From Centropus unirufus (Eukaryota > Chordata > Aves > Cuculiformes > Centropidae), in NCBI GenBank assembly GCA_013397695.1, contig VYZI01000075.1, positions 1,492,000 to 1,555,999 of the forward strand: DNA of 64,000 bases, given 5' to 3'. The notes beneath the pieces are model-generated. The model had not been told where the DNA came from, searched no databases, and worked only from the letters and a program-made list of their open reading frames with translations. Position numbers and translations under genes: made by a program. Shown here piece by piece: positions 39,016 to 51,527 of the stretch. Positions within the stretch are counted from its first letter, which is position 1, and the number at the start of each line of letters is the position of its first letter.

Positions 39016-42000
39016 CTAAGGATGCGTGATTCTATAGTTTCTTACTTTGGACAAATAAAAAGTCAAGGTTTTGTTTCGTTGTGCAGTTTGTTTGGGTTTC
39101 TTTTTTTTTAAAAGAGAAAGAATAAATGTACCTGGAATTAGACATCCAGACAAATTTCAGGACTTCATACCCAAGTATGGATGTAGGAGACATAGTTTGA
39201 AGATTTACAAATAATCACAACAATGTGGGCAAAATCATGTCTCTTCCTAACTTGCTTCTGGGAATAACTGAAGCTTCTCAGCTGAAACATTCCCAAAAAA
39301 TTTCGGACTGAGATGCCCAAAATGGAAAACTTCAGGACAGATGGTTAAAGCTGCACATAACTAAACCAAAGTCTTACATGGGGCATGTCTTACAAAGTTT
39401 CAGTAAGGCTCTGAAGCACTCCTAAACCCCCCCCCAGGTGTGTACACATAATAAATCCCCAAATACATTTACAGGAGAAACAAGTAGTACTTCATTATTT
39501 GGCTTCAATACCACACTTTTGGTTACTTCTATAAATAAGTGGACTGTCTTTACTTGCCGTGGCCAGTAAGAAGAGTTTCTGTTGTATATAAAATTGTAGC
39601 ATACCACCATTTTTCTAATCTCTTAAAATACTGAGATAGTTCTATAAGTGGAAATTGCACACTATTTTAATTTGCAAACACCCAAATGGCTTCATAACAA
39701 ATATTGACAGTACTGAAAAAAATTAATTAAAAATGTGAAAACCCTGTCACCATCCCAAAGTGCCAAAAAAAACCCCAAAAAAGACAAAAAAGACAAAGTG
39801 CATCATTTCAATGTCCTTGGATTAAAATTTGGATCACAATGAAAAAGTCTAAATAAATTATTCTAAGACTTGACTGAAAATGTTATCCAAGTAGCCTTCG
39901 TCACATGTGACAACAAAGAACTTTCTAATGGGACTTCTATATTTTTCCAGAAGGTTAATTTTTGCCACTTATACCTAAAATAAGGCATTTAGGACTTCTG
40001 ACTTTTTGAATAAACCCCCTTCTCCCTAGGAAAAAAACAGCTACGTCCCAGTAGTTATTAGAGTTGCTATTAGCTCACCCTCTTGAGATGTTGACACAAG
40101 TGCCTGTTCACTGTGGAAGCACTTTGGAGTGGGCCTCTGAAGAACTGCCTGTCATGAGGGCTATCAGTTTTAAAATCATTTACAAAACTGAAGAATTTCC
40201 TGTTTCTGTAAGTGGCTTTAACTAGCTCTTTCCAGCAGAAATCCCTGGAGATGCATATTGGTTTTCCCCGTACAGAATTGTAATAGCTGATGCTATAAAA
40301 TAACGGGGCTGCTAATAACTTATGTCTCGTCCTTAAGAGTGCTGAAGTGCACCTTTCCATCTCCAGCTTTGCCCAAGGTGAACAGGTAGCGAGTGATACC
40401 AGGGAATCTTACAAAGCAGACCGTGTTTTGGGATCACTGTGTGCAAGTACAATAGGGCGGGTGTCCTCCAAAGCCAGAGAGGCCTTGGCCGTTGACTTTA
40501 AAAGGAGCAGAAGCACAGTTGAGAATGATTATTTTTTATCAGCAACATATTTACTTTAGGATTAGCCCCAGGAGCATTGAGGTCAGGGCTGGCCCTGGAG
40601 GCACTTCAATCTGAACAGTCAATTAGTGTCAATGCTAGTCTACTTTTTCGAATTTTGATTAAAAAAGTCTCTCCAAGACCTTTAGTTGTAGAAAGGGATG
40701 GAAAATATAAATGTATCCAGTTATTAGAGGTGAAAATCTTCCAGTAAAATCTTTTGTTCAGTTCCAGTGATATATGAAATCGTCCTGATCCTATCACCCA
40801 ATCTGTTAAGCCAGTCTTGTACACATTGATCTGATTACCAGGGAAAATGCAGAGGAGAAAGAAAACAGTAAGAGCTGGTCCTGTGGTTTTATGACACCAT
40901 ATGAGGTTATGAGGTTAAAAATCTTATCCCCAGTTGTCTCTTGAGGACTATAACAAATTTGGGTTTACCAAGAACATCCCCACTCAAGAAGGAACATAGT
41001 GAGATCCGAAAGCTGCACGGGATAACACTGAGCTCCATGATGCAACCAACATCTCTGGTGGAAACTCACAACCACACCTGATGAGATTAACACGCTACTA
41101 GAAACACTGTGTAGAGGGAATTTAACATTGGAAAAAGTATCACTGTGTGGAAAACCCAGCTGCACAGCGCAATCCTGGAAAACATGGAGGGGGGACATTG
41201 TCCTTTGAATGAACCTTGCCTGGGGACTCCAGCATGTCCTATCCACATTTCAGGGATGTTTGCACCTTGATTTGTATTCAAGGAGTTAATAAAGACAACA
41301 CTTATTTCCTGGACGTCAAGATGTGACTGCTGACTGTCTGAAATGCTTTCTGAATGAAACCTTTACCTCTACTTCCAATTGTACTCTTGTACCAGGCCAC
41401 CAACTTGGGTGCTGAAGACCCTCCTCCACGTGCCATAGGGATCTACCTTTCTGGCTAGAGGTTTCTATACAAATTTTAAAATCCTGTTTTCTAGACAGGC
41501 TCTCTACACTATTTAATTGTGACACTGTTTCTGATATGAATGGTTCTCCTTGTCACCGATCTTCTCTCTGCCTTTCCCGCAAAACAAAAAACTCTGGTTG
41601 AAAACCAAAACAAACAGTAGATTTTTATCACATAGAATTTGGTAATAATACTTTCCCTGAAATACTTCCCAGGTCTAATTTAATGTTCAAATAAAGGCCC
41701 AAACATTTACAGCTAGCATTCTAAGCCAACTAATAATTTACTTGAGCCCTACTGAAAAGCTCAAGAGGGATTTTGAATGAAAAATTTAGTGAATAAACTG
41801 ATAGCCAAATATTGCCTTGGAGTCCTGCCACTGTAACACAGAGGATGCATGGAGGTCTGTTGGTGACCAAGGCATACCCTGAAAAACAATCAGTCATATG
41901 ATAGTTTAGTCCTGTCAATCCAAAGTAGAAAATATAATGACTTCAAGTAAACTTTTAGCCTTAATATTTCCTAACCTCAGTGGCACACAGGTGACTGGAT

Positions 42001-43384
42001 GTTAAACTCCTAATGCTTTTTGTTTATTTTTTTAAGAGATATCTAATCATTTGACAATAAGATAGCAAAGGCAAAACTCTGCTTTCAGAACTTCATGGGA
42101 AACTTGCCATATAGAAAATAGATTTTGCCGTGTGTTACAGAATCCGCATGTACAGACTAGGATTAAATCTCCTAGTATCAGATCAGAAAAGACATCTTTT
42201 TTAAGACACTTAAGAAATTTAACATTGCTTCAAGGTAGTTAAAACAAGATGATTTTCAAGTCTTAGGCTGCCATCATGTCAAATTTAAAATAAAACACAT
42301 GTCAAGAAGTAAAGAATTTTAGGGCCTGTAAAGACTCAATCTTCTCAACTTAGTAGTTTGTTTAAAATTTCTTTGCATTCACTGTTTTGCAGCATTGTGA
42401 ATTTAAGACCATGAAACAGGTCGTTCTGTAACCGAAAAGATTTTTTCTTCCTCCGTTTGTTTTGTCTAAGATTTTTAACCCTATTTTCTAGCTGGAAGAA
42501 AATGAACTCCTCTAAGAGCAGCAACATTAAAAAAATAGTCTTTACAATTTGTAGCACAGTAGTTAGTTTCCAGTATTGCAATAGGCTGGAGTTTTGAGCA
42601 CCCTGTGGCTTTGGCTGGAGCAAGAAGACTGGGCTGGCCTTGATTTGAACCTACTGTTTACAACACACTGTAAGCCCTTCCCACAGGGCAGAACTTTAGT
42701 GAGGCCTTTGTGAAAAAAACAAAACAAAACAAAAAAAAAAACCCACCTCCCTGCTAATCAAAATAAAGACGTAGTAAAACATTTTTCAGGTGTACGTTTC
42801 TTTCTACAATTATTTTTGAGTACAAAACAAAAGACTTTATTTTCAGAGAAAATGCACATTTTACTCTGACAAAATAATTGTGGGGCTCTTCTGCTTGCTT
42901 TTTGGCTTGCTGGTAACATAAACAAGATGTGAGTAATTGTTGTAGCCTGTGAAGAAACTGGATGTCCAAACTGTTGTGGCCTTTGCAGCTTTACTGAACT
43001 GGGCTCGTGGTGTCTTTTAAACATTCTTCCCCATTAACCACCTCAGTGATCTTCTGCGCAGGTAGGTAAGCACTTGAGTGTATTGAATTGATTGTTTCAC
43101 CTTCTGAACTACTTGGAGAACTGGAAATTACTTTCAACAATCAAACAAACTGCTGGAATAATTTCTGGAACTTATCTCAATCTCTGGAGATTCCAACATT
43201 GAGCTAAATACACAGGAAGTCTGGATATGTATTTCAGCACTTCTAACTACAACCCAGAATCAGAGATTAAAATTAACAGGAAAAACAATTTATAGCTAGA
43301 AACAATTCAAGGATAATTTAGCAAGGCTAAATGGTATAGCATTTCATGTGTCCCAACTATTCCTTTGCTGTGTATGCTGAAGCC
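39016..43384 (-). other. KCNQ1: KCNQ1 last intron, nothing coding recognised
   Basis: Intronic AT-rich DNA with a C run at about 39427-39435 and an A-rich tract at about 42711-42741. Scattered CpGs occur around 40390-40500 without forming an island. Frames up to 96 codons lack any family signature. Confidence 0.5.
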
Positions 43385-43820
43385 CTACGCAAGATGTAAG
43401 GATGCGAACCACAATGTGCCCTGAGAATATTCCTCATTCGCTTCAACAGTATTTCCTGGGGTGTAGAGAGGTAAGCACAGAAGTACGTCTTGTCGACGCT
43501 TGGGCTCTACAGCGCGCTTCATCTGAGAGATGCAAAAGAACCTCAAGAAGAAAGATGCTGTTGAAATTGAAAGTATACAGCGTGGTCTCCTGAGATTTGA
43601 GTTAGTAGGATCTTGAGTGGATTTTTTGAGGGAGAGATCCATGAAGTATATAAAGAATTTAACTATTAGTCCCATGGTTTCATTCCAATAGTTCATCCTT
43701 AACTGTTCACACTTTTCTCTGTTGCCACAGTTCCCAAAGTGGAACATACTTCTTTGACTCACAGTGACACTGGTGTGGCCATAAATGCCATAAATGCATC
43801 TTGTCTGCCGGGTGTTCACA
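43385..43820. other. Locally CpG-enriched stretch with a long minus-strand frame
   Basis: The first 200 bases hold about nine CpGs (for example 'gtacgtcttgtcgacgct' and 'cagcgcgcttc') in otherwise CpG-poor intron. The minus strand carries the longest open frame of the window, 144 codons at 43385-43819. It has no recognised family signature and reads as mixed, low-similarity sequence. The plus strand has a good donor-like site, gagag|gtaagc, at 43471. It could be part of a lncRNA exon, an unrecognised old transposon or chance. I do not call it a gene. Confidence 0.3.
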
Positions 43821-44009
43821 TTAGGCCAATAGGTGCCTACTAGCTATAAAGGTGGAGTGAGAACAGATTTACAATCGCCTCCCAAATAGAAACGAACTGG
43901 AAACAAACTTCTGAACTTTGGGAAAGTTTAAATCTGTCTTTTCTCAACTCACAGCACTCTTACTCAGTACTCATCTCAATGGCTCACTGGAGTTTGGGGA
44001 GACAGGGAA

Positions 44010-44160
44010 TAATATTTTTATTATTCCCATTGTACAGATGGTCCAACTGAAGCACTGCGAGGTTTATTGACTTGCTCAGAGTTGCGCAGCATGCCTGAAT
44101 AGAAGCAGAACCCCAGCTGGCCTGATTCCCACTCCTGGGCTTTTAGTTGCTACACTGTAT
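44010..44160 (+). mobile_element. MIR-like SINE, 3' two thirds
   Basis: Landmarks in order are 'attattcccattgtacagat', 'ccaactgaagcactgcgagg', 'ttgacttgctcagagttgcg', 'cagcatgcctgaatagaagc', 'agaaccccagctggcctgat' and 'tcccactcctgggct'. These follow the MIR core ('cagatggggaaactgaggca', 'gacttgcccaaggtcacaca') and its 3' region. The copy is strongly diverged, as expected for an ancient SINE. Ends are approximate. Confidence 0.62.
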
Positions 44161-47100
44161 TTGCTCCTTTTAACATCTGACTATTTTACTGCTCTGATCA
44201 AAATCCCGTTCTTTTCCTAAAGTTACATTAAAACCCTTTGTCATGGCACCCAGTCAAAACTATAGACATTTTTTCCCCAGCAATGCATAGGCAGAAATTT
44301 AGCTCCTTTGTTTAAATGCAAACCTACATAGGGTCAATGACAGGACCCAGCCTCAGAGAAATTAATTTTCTCCTCATTTTCATGTTCACAGCATGAATTA
44401 ATTTAAGAGCAGAAATTAGTTGTTTGTATTTTCCCTGTATTTACTGCAAAACTAACAGAACATCACATTTTAAATGCTTGTTACTGCATACTTTTGTTAG
44501 CATATCACCTCTCCCAGTACCAATGACTAAACAAGTAACATAGCACGGTAATGTTTTCCCTGTATGACTCTCTTGTTTAAGCAAATATGAAATAGCTGGA
44601 TCTTGGCTGAGGCTATTGTATAACAGCAGGAACACTGGTAAAGCATCTTCCAAAAATGAGCTATTTATGTGGCCAGGGAGCTTTTATTTTTTTTTTTCTC
44701 TCTCTTTCTTTCTTTCTGTATGTGCTCATGAACCTGACCCAACTTGTTTCCAGAAGAGACTCTGTAGTTGTTGTTGCCAGACAATGTCTGTAATCATTTT
44801 TCTTCAGCCATACATCCAAACGGGGGGAAGGGCGAGGGGGAAGGAAAAGAGAAAAGCTCTTTTGTTTGGAAGTGTGAGGAGCTCTGTTGAAACACGTCTC
44901 TTCAGAGTAGTATTAAATTGCAGAACTGATAAGAAAAAACCCAACATAATTATTTCTTTCTGCATGCTGTGCCAACCCTCTAAGTACTGTCCTCTGCTTC
45001 TGGTGCCCATTAAGAAAGACCCTCACATACCTCCATTGTGATGAATACCATACTCTCTTTATAGAAATTATTTTCAAATGTTTAACTAAAATTTTGTCCC
45101 TGTAATTCTCCCTCACACCCACCACCAAGTACTTCCCAAAAGGACTTCTGTCTCTCAACACTAAATTGATCCAGTGTATCTGACAACCTCTGCTGGACAG
45201 GCCGTGGTGTTCAAAACTGAAGGACTGTGGCAATTCCAGAGGGGATGGTCAGTGTTTGTTTCGAGCCTCTCTTCCATCCAGAGTACAAAACTTATGACCT
45301 GGGGAAATTGCCACTGGCCGTAAACCAGCCCAGAGAAGTTCTAATTTAAAAAAAAAACAAAAAACTTTCTTAATGGCTTAGCAATAAAAGCATGGGATAT
45401 GCTTGAGCATCTGAGGGTCAGAGTGAGCTAGCTTGCTGCTGACAGAATTTGGTTCACAAAACTGAAGGAAAAACACCATGCAAACAAGCAAAAAGGGAGT
45501 AAGTTGCAGAAGTGGTATGTAAGAATTGATGGAGCATCTAACAGGCAAAAACTCTTGATTTCAAGAAGAGTGGAAAAACAAGCCAAATGGTTCTTTCCAT
45601 GCTAATTAATGAAATAAATAATACTTCTGCCAAAAAGTTGCCAATCACCTTCAAACTGAAGAATAGCATGTTCCCACTAGATCAGCCTAGGAACATAGCA
45701 GTTCCTGTCCATTCCTGCTTACAAATTTCTTGTCTTTTTTTTTTTTTTTTAAACAAATAAAAAAGTACCTTTGATTTGGAAAGAATTCTCTAGTATGAGA
45801 CTACTGCAATGCATAATAAATCAGTCTGCTTAATCTTTCTATGAAAGATGAAGAAAATAGATTGACTTTTGTTCAAATTTGCTCTAGAAAAGAGCTGGAC
45901 CTAATCATTTCATAACAAACCCTGAATCTGTTCATATACTACTTTAGGCATTTTTCTGAGAAAAAAATTTGCATCTAAACTCCAAGGTATCCATGCAGCA
46001 AATCTGGATGCTGCTATGCTAAGCCAATTTGTTAGACCAGGGTTCTTTTCTCTTTAAGAACACACAGAAAAAAACCAAATGGGAATGAATAATCAGAGGA
46101 AAAACTACAGTTAGCCTGGGGGAAGAGTATTTTCTAATTTAAATGGATGTGTAGCCAATAATAAGCATAAGCTGTTTATGCAATGAGCATCATCATTTTA
46201 CCAAGCCGCTGCCATTTTGCCCTGTCTCACTTTTTTTAAAATGAAAATTCACTGCATGTGTGTTACTCTGTCTCTCTGGTGCGGATAAATACCATCCTTT
46301 AAAAAGACAGGATAACTTGTTTCCTAAAGGCTGCGGAAATCTTTTCACCCTCAGAGTGTTTGTCTGAACCCAATGTTAAGCAATATTGACCCAAGTATTC
46401 TTCCCCGACAAGCCTTAACACATTCAGGATTTTGAAGTCTCAGTGAAGTTTTCCCTGTGTCAGCAGCAAGGGCCTATGCTCAGCTGAACTTTGGGCACGT
46501 AGCTCTGGATTGATGAGCTCTGCTAAAACACATGGCAGAGCCTTGAATTGATTGCAGTTGAGGAAAACGAGTTGAGTGCAGGAGGAAAATATGCCTAGAG
46601 GATACTTCTCTCATCAATCCTAATCAAGTTATTCAGTTACTTCTATGGATTAGTAACTTATAGGGGCTCAAGTAGACAAAAGTATCTACCACATCGTGAA
46701 GATATATTTGTCCTTTACAAAGTATGTCTCAAAACTCTGAGGACCTCTGAAAACTCACACATCTCTTTTGAAAAGGTTTTACTTTCATTGTCTTCAAAAT
46801 CACTAGCAATTTTAATGTGCCCTTTTTTTTTTTTTCTTTTTTAAACTTTGACTCACTCCTCTCCTCCCAAAACCCAGGAAAAAAAATCCATGGCTTTAAG
46901 GAATATCCACAAGCAACTTCAGTTTGGGTTTGTTTTGTTTTTTTGACATTTGATGCACACAGACCTTTCTCCACAACCACAGATGGTGACGATAACATGA
47001 AACTTCAGCCCTGATGGAGCCAAAAGAACACAAATTTGTACTGCTGCTGATACCAGCTTCCTCCTCACAACTTCCATGAAGGACATTGGAGAGGAATAAT

Positions 47101-48689
47101 GTATCCCTCCCTCTAGATTGATATAATAAGCAGGTCAGATAGCATGCAGCTGACAAACAGGGAAGACTGCTTTTGTTTCCACGTGCAGCCCAGGGTTCTG
47201 GCTTCAGACCAGACCTCCCTCCTGTGACATCTCTTGGGCCAGCAGACTTCTCTCTTACTTAGATGCAATTCCGAAGCCAGCAGAACACCAGGAGAGATCC
47301 CTACATTGATATTCTTAAGTTTTCTGGGGTAAATTGTACAACAACTTTATATTTTGAGCTCTTTAGATGTGTCAGTACACTACTGGTTTTATAAAACACG
47401 CAATGATAAATCACTGATCTCAAAGTAGCTTCTGTCCTTCACAGAAGTTTCCTGTTCTGAAAGACCTCCTGTGCCTGATAGGTTCATCAGCTCCTGGAGA
47501 GGTCGTGAGTGAACTGTTCTGTATTTATGATGTGCTGTTCACTTCTCTGGGCATGTGTTCTGTTAGTTTTACAGCTGCAGAAATCTTTCAGTAAACTGAT
47601 TTCTATTTAATCATGGCATAGGACAAAGGTGTCAGAAAACACTGTTGCTCAGGAGAAGAAGTGACAAGATACAGGGGCTGACTCCTGAGGCTTACATACT
47701 GTATGTTATCCCAAACAACACTCATGTATTTCATGCTAAATACCACCTTCAACATACATACACGGCATAAAAAAGCCACTTGGTAAACCAGTGCTTGGAG
47801 AGTGAAAATTTCTGCATTAACTACATACAGTGGTAGGAAGTAACAATATAAGTTTCCTGCTTACACAGCTAATGGCTAGAGTTTATGAAGGGAGTTATTC
47901 AGATAAGTAATAGCCTCCAGCTAATCTTTTCCTGAAGCCATGCAGAAGGCAATAACCTCCTGCAAGCCTGAGCCAGCTGTCCCTTCCACTTACATCTTCA
48001 GCTTGCCTGAGAGTAAATTTATTTTTCCTTTTTCCAAAGAAAGCTTAACTGACCGTTTTATAGGGTCTGATCTAGCTTCCAATGAAGTCAATGGCAATTG
48101 AATTGTGCCCTTAAAATAATTAGAGAAGAAAATAAAAATAATTATCTGAAATCACTACGTAGGCAGAAAACCTTGCAGTGAGCACATACCTTAAGCAAAG
48201 TAATAGGCCCACACAATAGTGTATTTAATTTCTAGAAGCCACAGTGGCAAGTTCAGAAATTGTTCTGGTTCCAGATGATAGCTTAAACCAAAGACATGTT
48301 TACTTTCATCTTAGTTAAAAGACATAGAGGAAAATCCCTTCTTAATCATAACTGAATAATTACAAGTTGCTTGCAGTGACAAACATTTTCCATCTCAATT
48401 CCTTTCTTAAAAGTTAATTTGACAAATATGAAGTCTATGTGTCAATGTCTAACCTATTCCTCTTTTGAACTTAGTTTCCTATAAATGCAGAGACCCCCAG
48501 TCTTTCTCGGCAGTTCGCAGGTCTGTTCCCCACAACAGTAAACCTTAAACAGAAGCTTAAGAAGCTGCAGAAAAAGTGCTATGTGAATGCAACAATGGAG
48601 GAGTGCATTATACACTTACGCCACATGAATGAATAATAACAACCATTATGATAATTTCTATTATGCATTTTTTATCATAGTTCCAGAGA
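44161..48689 (-). other. KCNQ1: KCNQ1 last intron, nothing coding recognised
   Basis: Intronic DNA with T-rich tracts at 44681-44718 (T run followed by CTTT units), 45735-45750 and 46823-46842. A 141-codon plus-strand frame at 44616-45041 crosses the pyrimidine tract and shows no family signature. No RNA gene was recognised. Confidence 0.5.
44681..44718. repeat. Pyrimidine tract, T run then (CTTT)n
   Basis: An uninterrupted pyrimidine stretch (apart from one A) of T, CTCT and CTTT units. Confidence 0.85.
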
Positions 48690-48860
48690 AGACTAATCTG
48701 ATGAGGAATTCAGGTGTGCTAGACACTATATTAAAAAAAGAAAATAGAACAAGGGGAAAGATGGTTCCTGCTTCATGTCTTCTAGTCCAAGTGTCATAAA
48801 GTGACAACAAATATAGTAGATGGGGAATAATAAGGACATAGTAGACAGCATGATTGGTAA
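48690..48860 (+). mobile_element. Possible MIR-like SINE, 5' part
   Basis: The stretch 'ggtgtgctagacactatatt', then 'ggttcctgcttcatgtcttc', 'tagtccaagtgtcataaagt' and 'gacaacaaatatagtagatg' resembles the 5' half of amniote MIR ('gtgctgtacacac..', 'cagtccctgccc..', 'ctaaatagacaagacag'). Similarity is weak and could be chance. Confidence 0.3.
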
Positions 48861-48944
48861 ACTCATACCAGTATAAACTACCTGAAAGATCTGAAAAAGC
48901 AGAATAAGTTTTAATGTACTTATGAAGCCTTACCCTAAGCAGAA

Positions 48945-48966
48945 AGATAGATATATAGATAGATAT
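48945..48966. repeat. (GATA)n microsatellite, imperfect
   Basis: About five GATA-type units with one interruption, in intronic DNA. Confidence 0.85.
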
Positions 48967-51022
48967 GAGATGAAGTACAGTCTTCTATAATGATCTAGGT
49001 TATAGGTGATCCAAGCTCCTGTGGGCGATGAATCAAAGGTATAGGGACAGACATGAAGGACATAGATCATGAAAGATCTTGAAAAGGAATGTGTCATAGG
49101 CCCAGTATGATGGCAAATGATACTGATGGTGAAGTTGTTTCTACTTACACCAGATAAAATAATTTTGTAATTATAGAAATTTTGATGGCAACAGCCTAAA
49201 CAAGTCTTAATATTAATTATCAACACTAAATATATGGTGTAGCTAAACTGAAAACAAAATTCTAGAGATTTTAGGGTAGATCTTCATCTGGGATTAATCA
49301 CTATTTCCACTGAGTAATTGGTGTTACAGGACCTTACACCAGCTAAATACCCATGTCCTCACAATTCAACAAAATCAAAACATTTTAGGAAATGTATCAA
49401 GTCTTGAAGAAGTTGCTCTGTATTGCAGGGAAAGTAATAGGTTGAGTATGGTTTTAATATCATTGAAGAAGCATCACAGGTTTCTATGCTGTTGCTCAGT
49501 TTTGCAGTATTAAGTTCTGTACTATAAAAATATATCTTTAAAGGTTACAAATTCTGGCATCCCATGTCTGTAACTCATGTTACAAATGTTTACAATTACA
49601 GCTGTATTTACTCTTGCTCTATTTTTTTCTTACAGTGAAGCTGATTTATGTCAGTGCTGACAGTAAGAAATAGGAAGAAAAATATAAATTTCATCATATT
49701 TAGTTTATCCAGCTTGTGATGGCCATTAAAATACATATGGAAGCGTGAAAGGATCACCCATGGATTGTTTCATAATGAACTGGATTTTAACAGGTAACGG
49801 AGGTACTCTCTGACAATTTATAAGTTCAGTTGAAAAAGACTTGCAGACCTGAAGAAGATTTCAGCATCTTCTTCATGGTTTGTGTTTTGTGTCAGCTTAA
49901 GTACAGACTTTGGAATCATCTGTACTGTGTACTTTCCATCCTCTTAAGTTAGAAGAGAAACCCTTGCTGAGTTCATGGCCCTCCGATTAGGAGCTATGAC
50001 ATGTACAAACCGACAATATTCATGGGTTTTTTTGGTATTACAGACACCTTGAATGTTAGACTAAGGGAGACTGGTGGGTGGGAGAGGGGAAGGGACACAA
50101 AGCCCTTCAATTATCTTCAGTCAACGTGAACAAATACAACTTTAAGTTAGTGTCTATTCATTGTGGAAAAGTCTTCAAGTTATGTATTTATAGGAATTTT
50201 TTAAGAAATGGTTCCCTTTTCATGATTCATTTTAGGTTTGGAATCTGCAGAAAGCCGTATTTGACAATCAATACAAGTGAACTAAGTTTCTGAAGTTGAG
50301 TAGTCCATGTTAGTACTGAATCATCTTTACATAACAAACCCACTACCAAACCCATCATGTCTGATGCTACAAACCAAGCCAAAAGAAACCCTTAGATAAA
50401 ACTGACTTTCCTTCAGTCATGTTTTATGCTAAACAACTTCTTGCTTGGAAGTTCAGTTAAGCCTTATAAACATACCAGGGCAGAAACAGTTGCAATTAAT
50501 TACTGGAAAATAGAAGTCTACATCATTAATTCTTTTATTGGGAAAAACATACCAAATGCTTTCCTACACCTCATATGAACATATAACAACAGTAAATTAC
50601 ACCACAAGAGACAGGCACTATAACTTATTTTAGAGAATTTCTTTCCTGTTAAGCTGTCTCGCAAGATTCCTGCTTCAGGGCTGGAGAAACAGGGCTCTGT
50701 TAACTTTACATTACTTGACAAGTTACCTTTCATTTCACCTGTTACTTCCTGGAGTTACAAGTACAGGCTCACAAAATTGCCTAAGCCTGGAGAGAAAAAA
50801 ATCAAAACAAAAATCAAATCGAATACCCACCCCTACTCCCCATCTTTCCCTCATTCTGAAATATCTCAGTTTGATAATAATGCAAATAGTGAGATATATC
50901 TCTCCAATGAATAAATTTTAAATTCCTCTCCCTGCAAATCTTTGCAGTTGTGGCAGGCTTTATTAAACTGCAGCTTCAAAGATTCAGTGGTTAGAGTGAC
51001 TTAGGCATTATTAGAGCTCCAG
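48967..51022 (-). other. KCNQ1: KCNQ1 last intron, nothing recognised
   Basis: AT-rich intronic DNA without recognised repeat family, RNA gene or exon. Confidence 0.5.
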
Positions 51023-51527
51023 GTCATAGAATATCCTGGGTTCAAAGGGACCCACAAAGATCATCAAGTCCAACTCCTGTTCCTGCATAGGAAAGCCTCA
51101 GATTTCACACCGTATGTCTGAGGGCATTGTCCAAATGCTTCTTGAATATTGTTGGGCTTGACACCATTACTACTTCCGTGGGGAGCCTGTTCTAGTGCTC
51201 CACCACCCTCTGGGTGGAGAATTTTTTCCTAATATTCAACCTAAACCTCCCTGGAACATCTTCCTGCCATTCCTTTGGGTCCTATCATTGCTCACCAGAG
51301 AGAAAGTGATCAGTGCCTGCTGCTCCTCCTCCTCCTCCCCTTTGAGGAAGCTGTAGACTGTGATGAGGTCTCCCTTCAGTCTCCTACTCTGCAGGATGAA
51401 CAGACCAAGTGACTTTAGCCACTCCTCATACGACTTCCCCTCTAAATCCTTCACTAACTTTGTGGCCCTCCTCTGAGCACTCCAGTAGCTTTATATCCTT
51501 TTTATACTGTGGTACCCAAAACTGCTA
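51023..51527 (-). mobile_element. CR1 LINE fragment with ORF2 C-terminal remnant
   Basis: This is the longest CR1 copy here, about 500 bases. The plus strand starts 'gtcatagaatatcctgggtt' and continues with 'tcatcaagtccaactcctgt', 'tccaccaccctctgggtgga' and 'gtagactgtgatgaggtctc'. The minus-strand frame at 51236-51454 keeps protein features of the end of the CR1 reverse-transcriptase protein: SYEEWLKSLGLF, RRLKGDLITVYSFLKG and NDRTQRNG correspond to the family's SYEERLKELGLF, RRLRGDLI..YKFLKG and SDRTRGNG. Downstream the reading continues as a damaged 'RKKFSTQRVVEH' with a stop where W is expected. It is not intact and not mobile. Both ends of the fragment are approximate. Confidence 0.96.

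Noticed and set aside
44616..45041. 141-codon plus-strand frame
   Set aside because: It crosses a pyrimidine tract, shows no family motif and overlaps frames on the other strand of similar quality.
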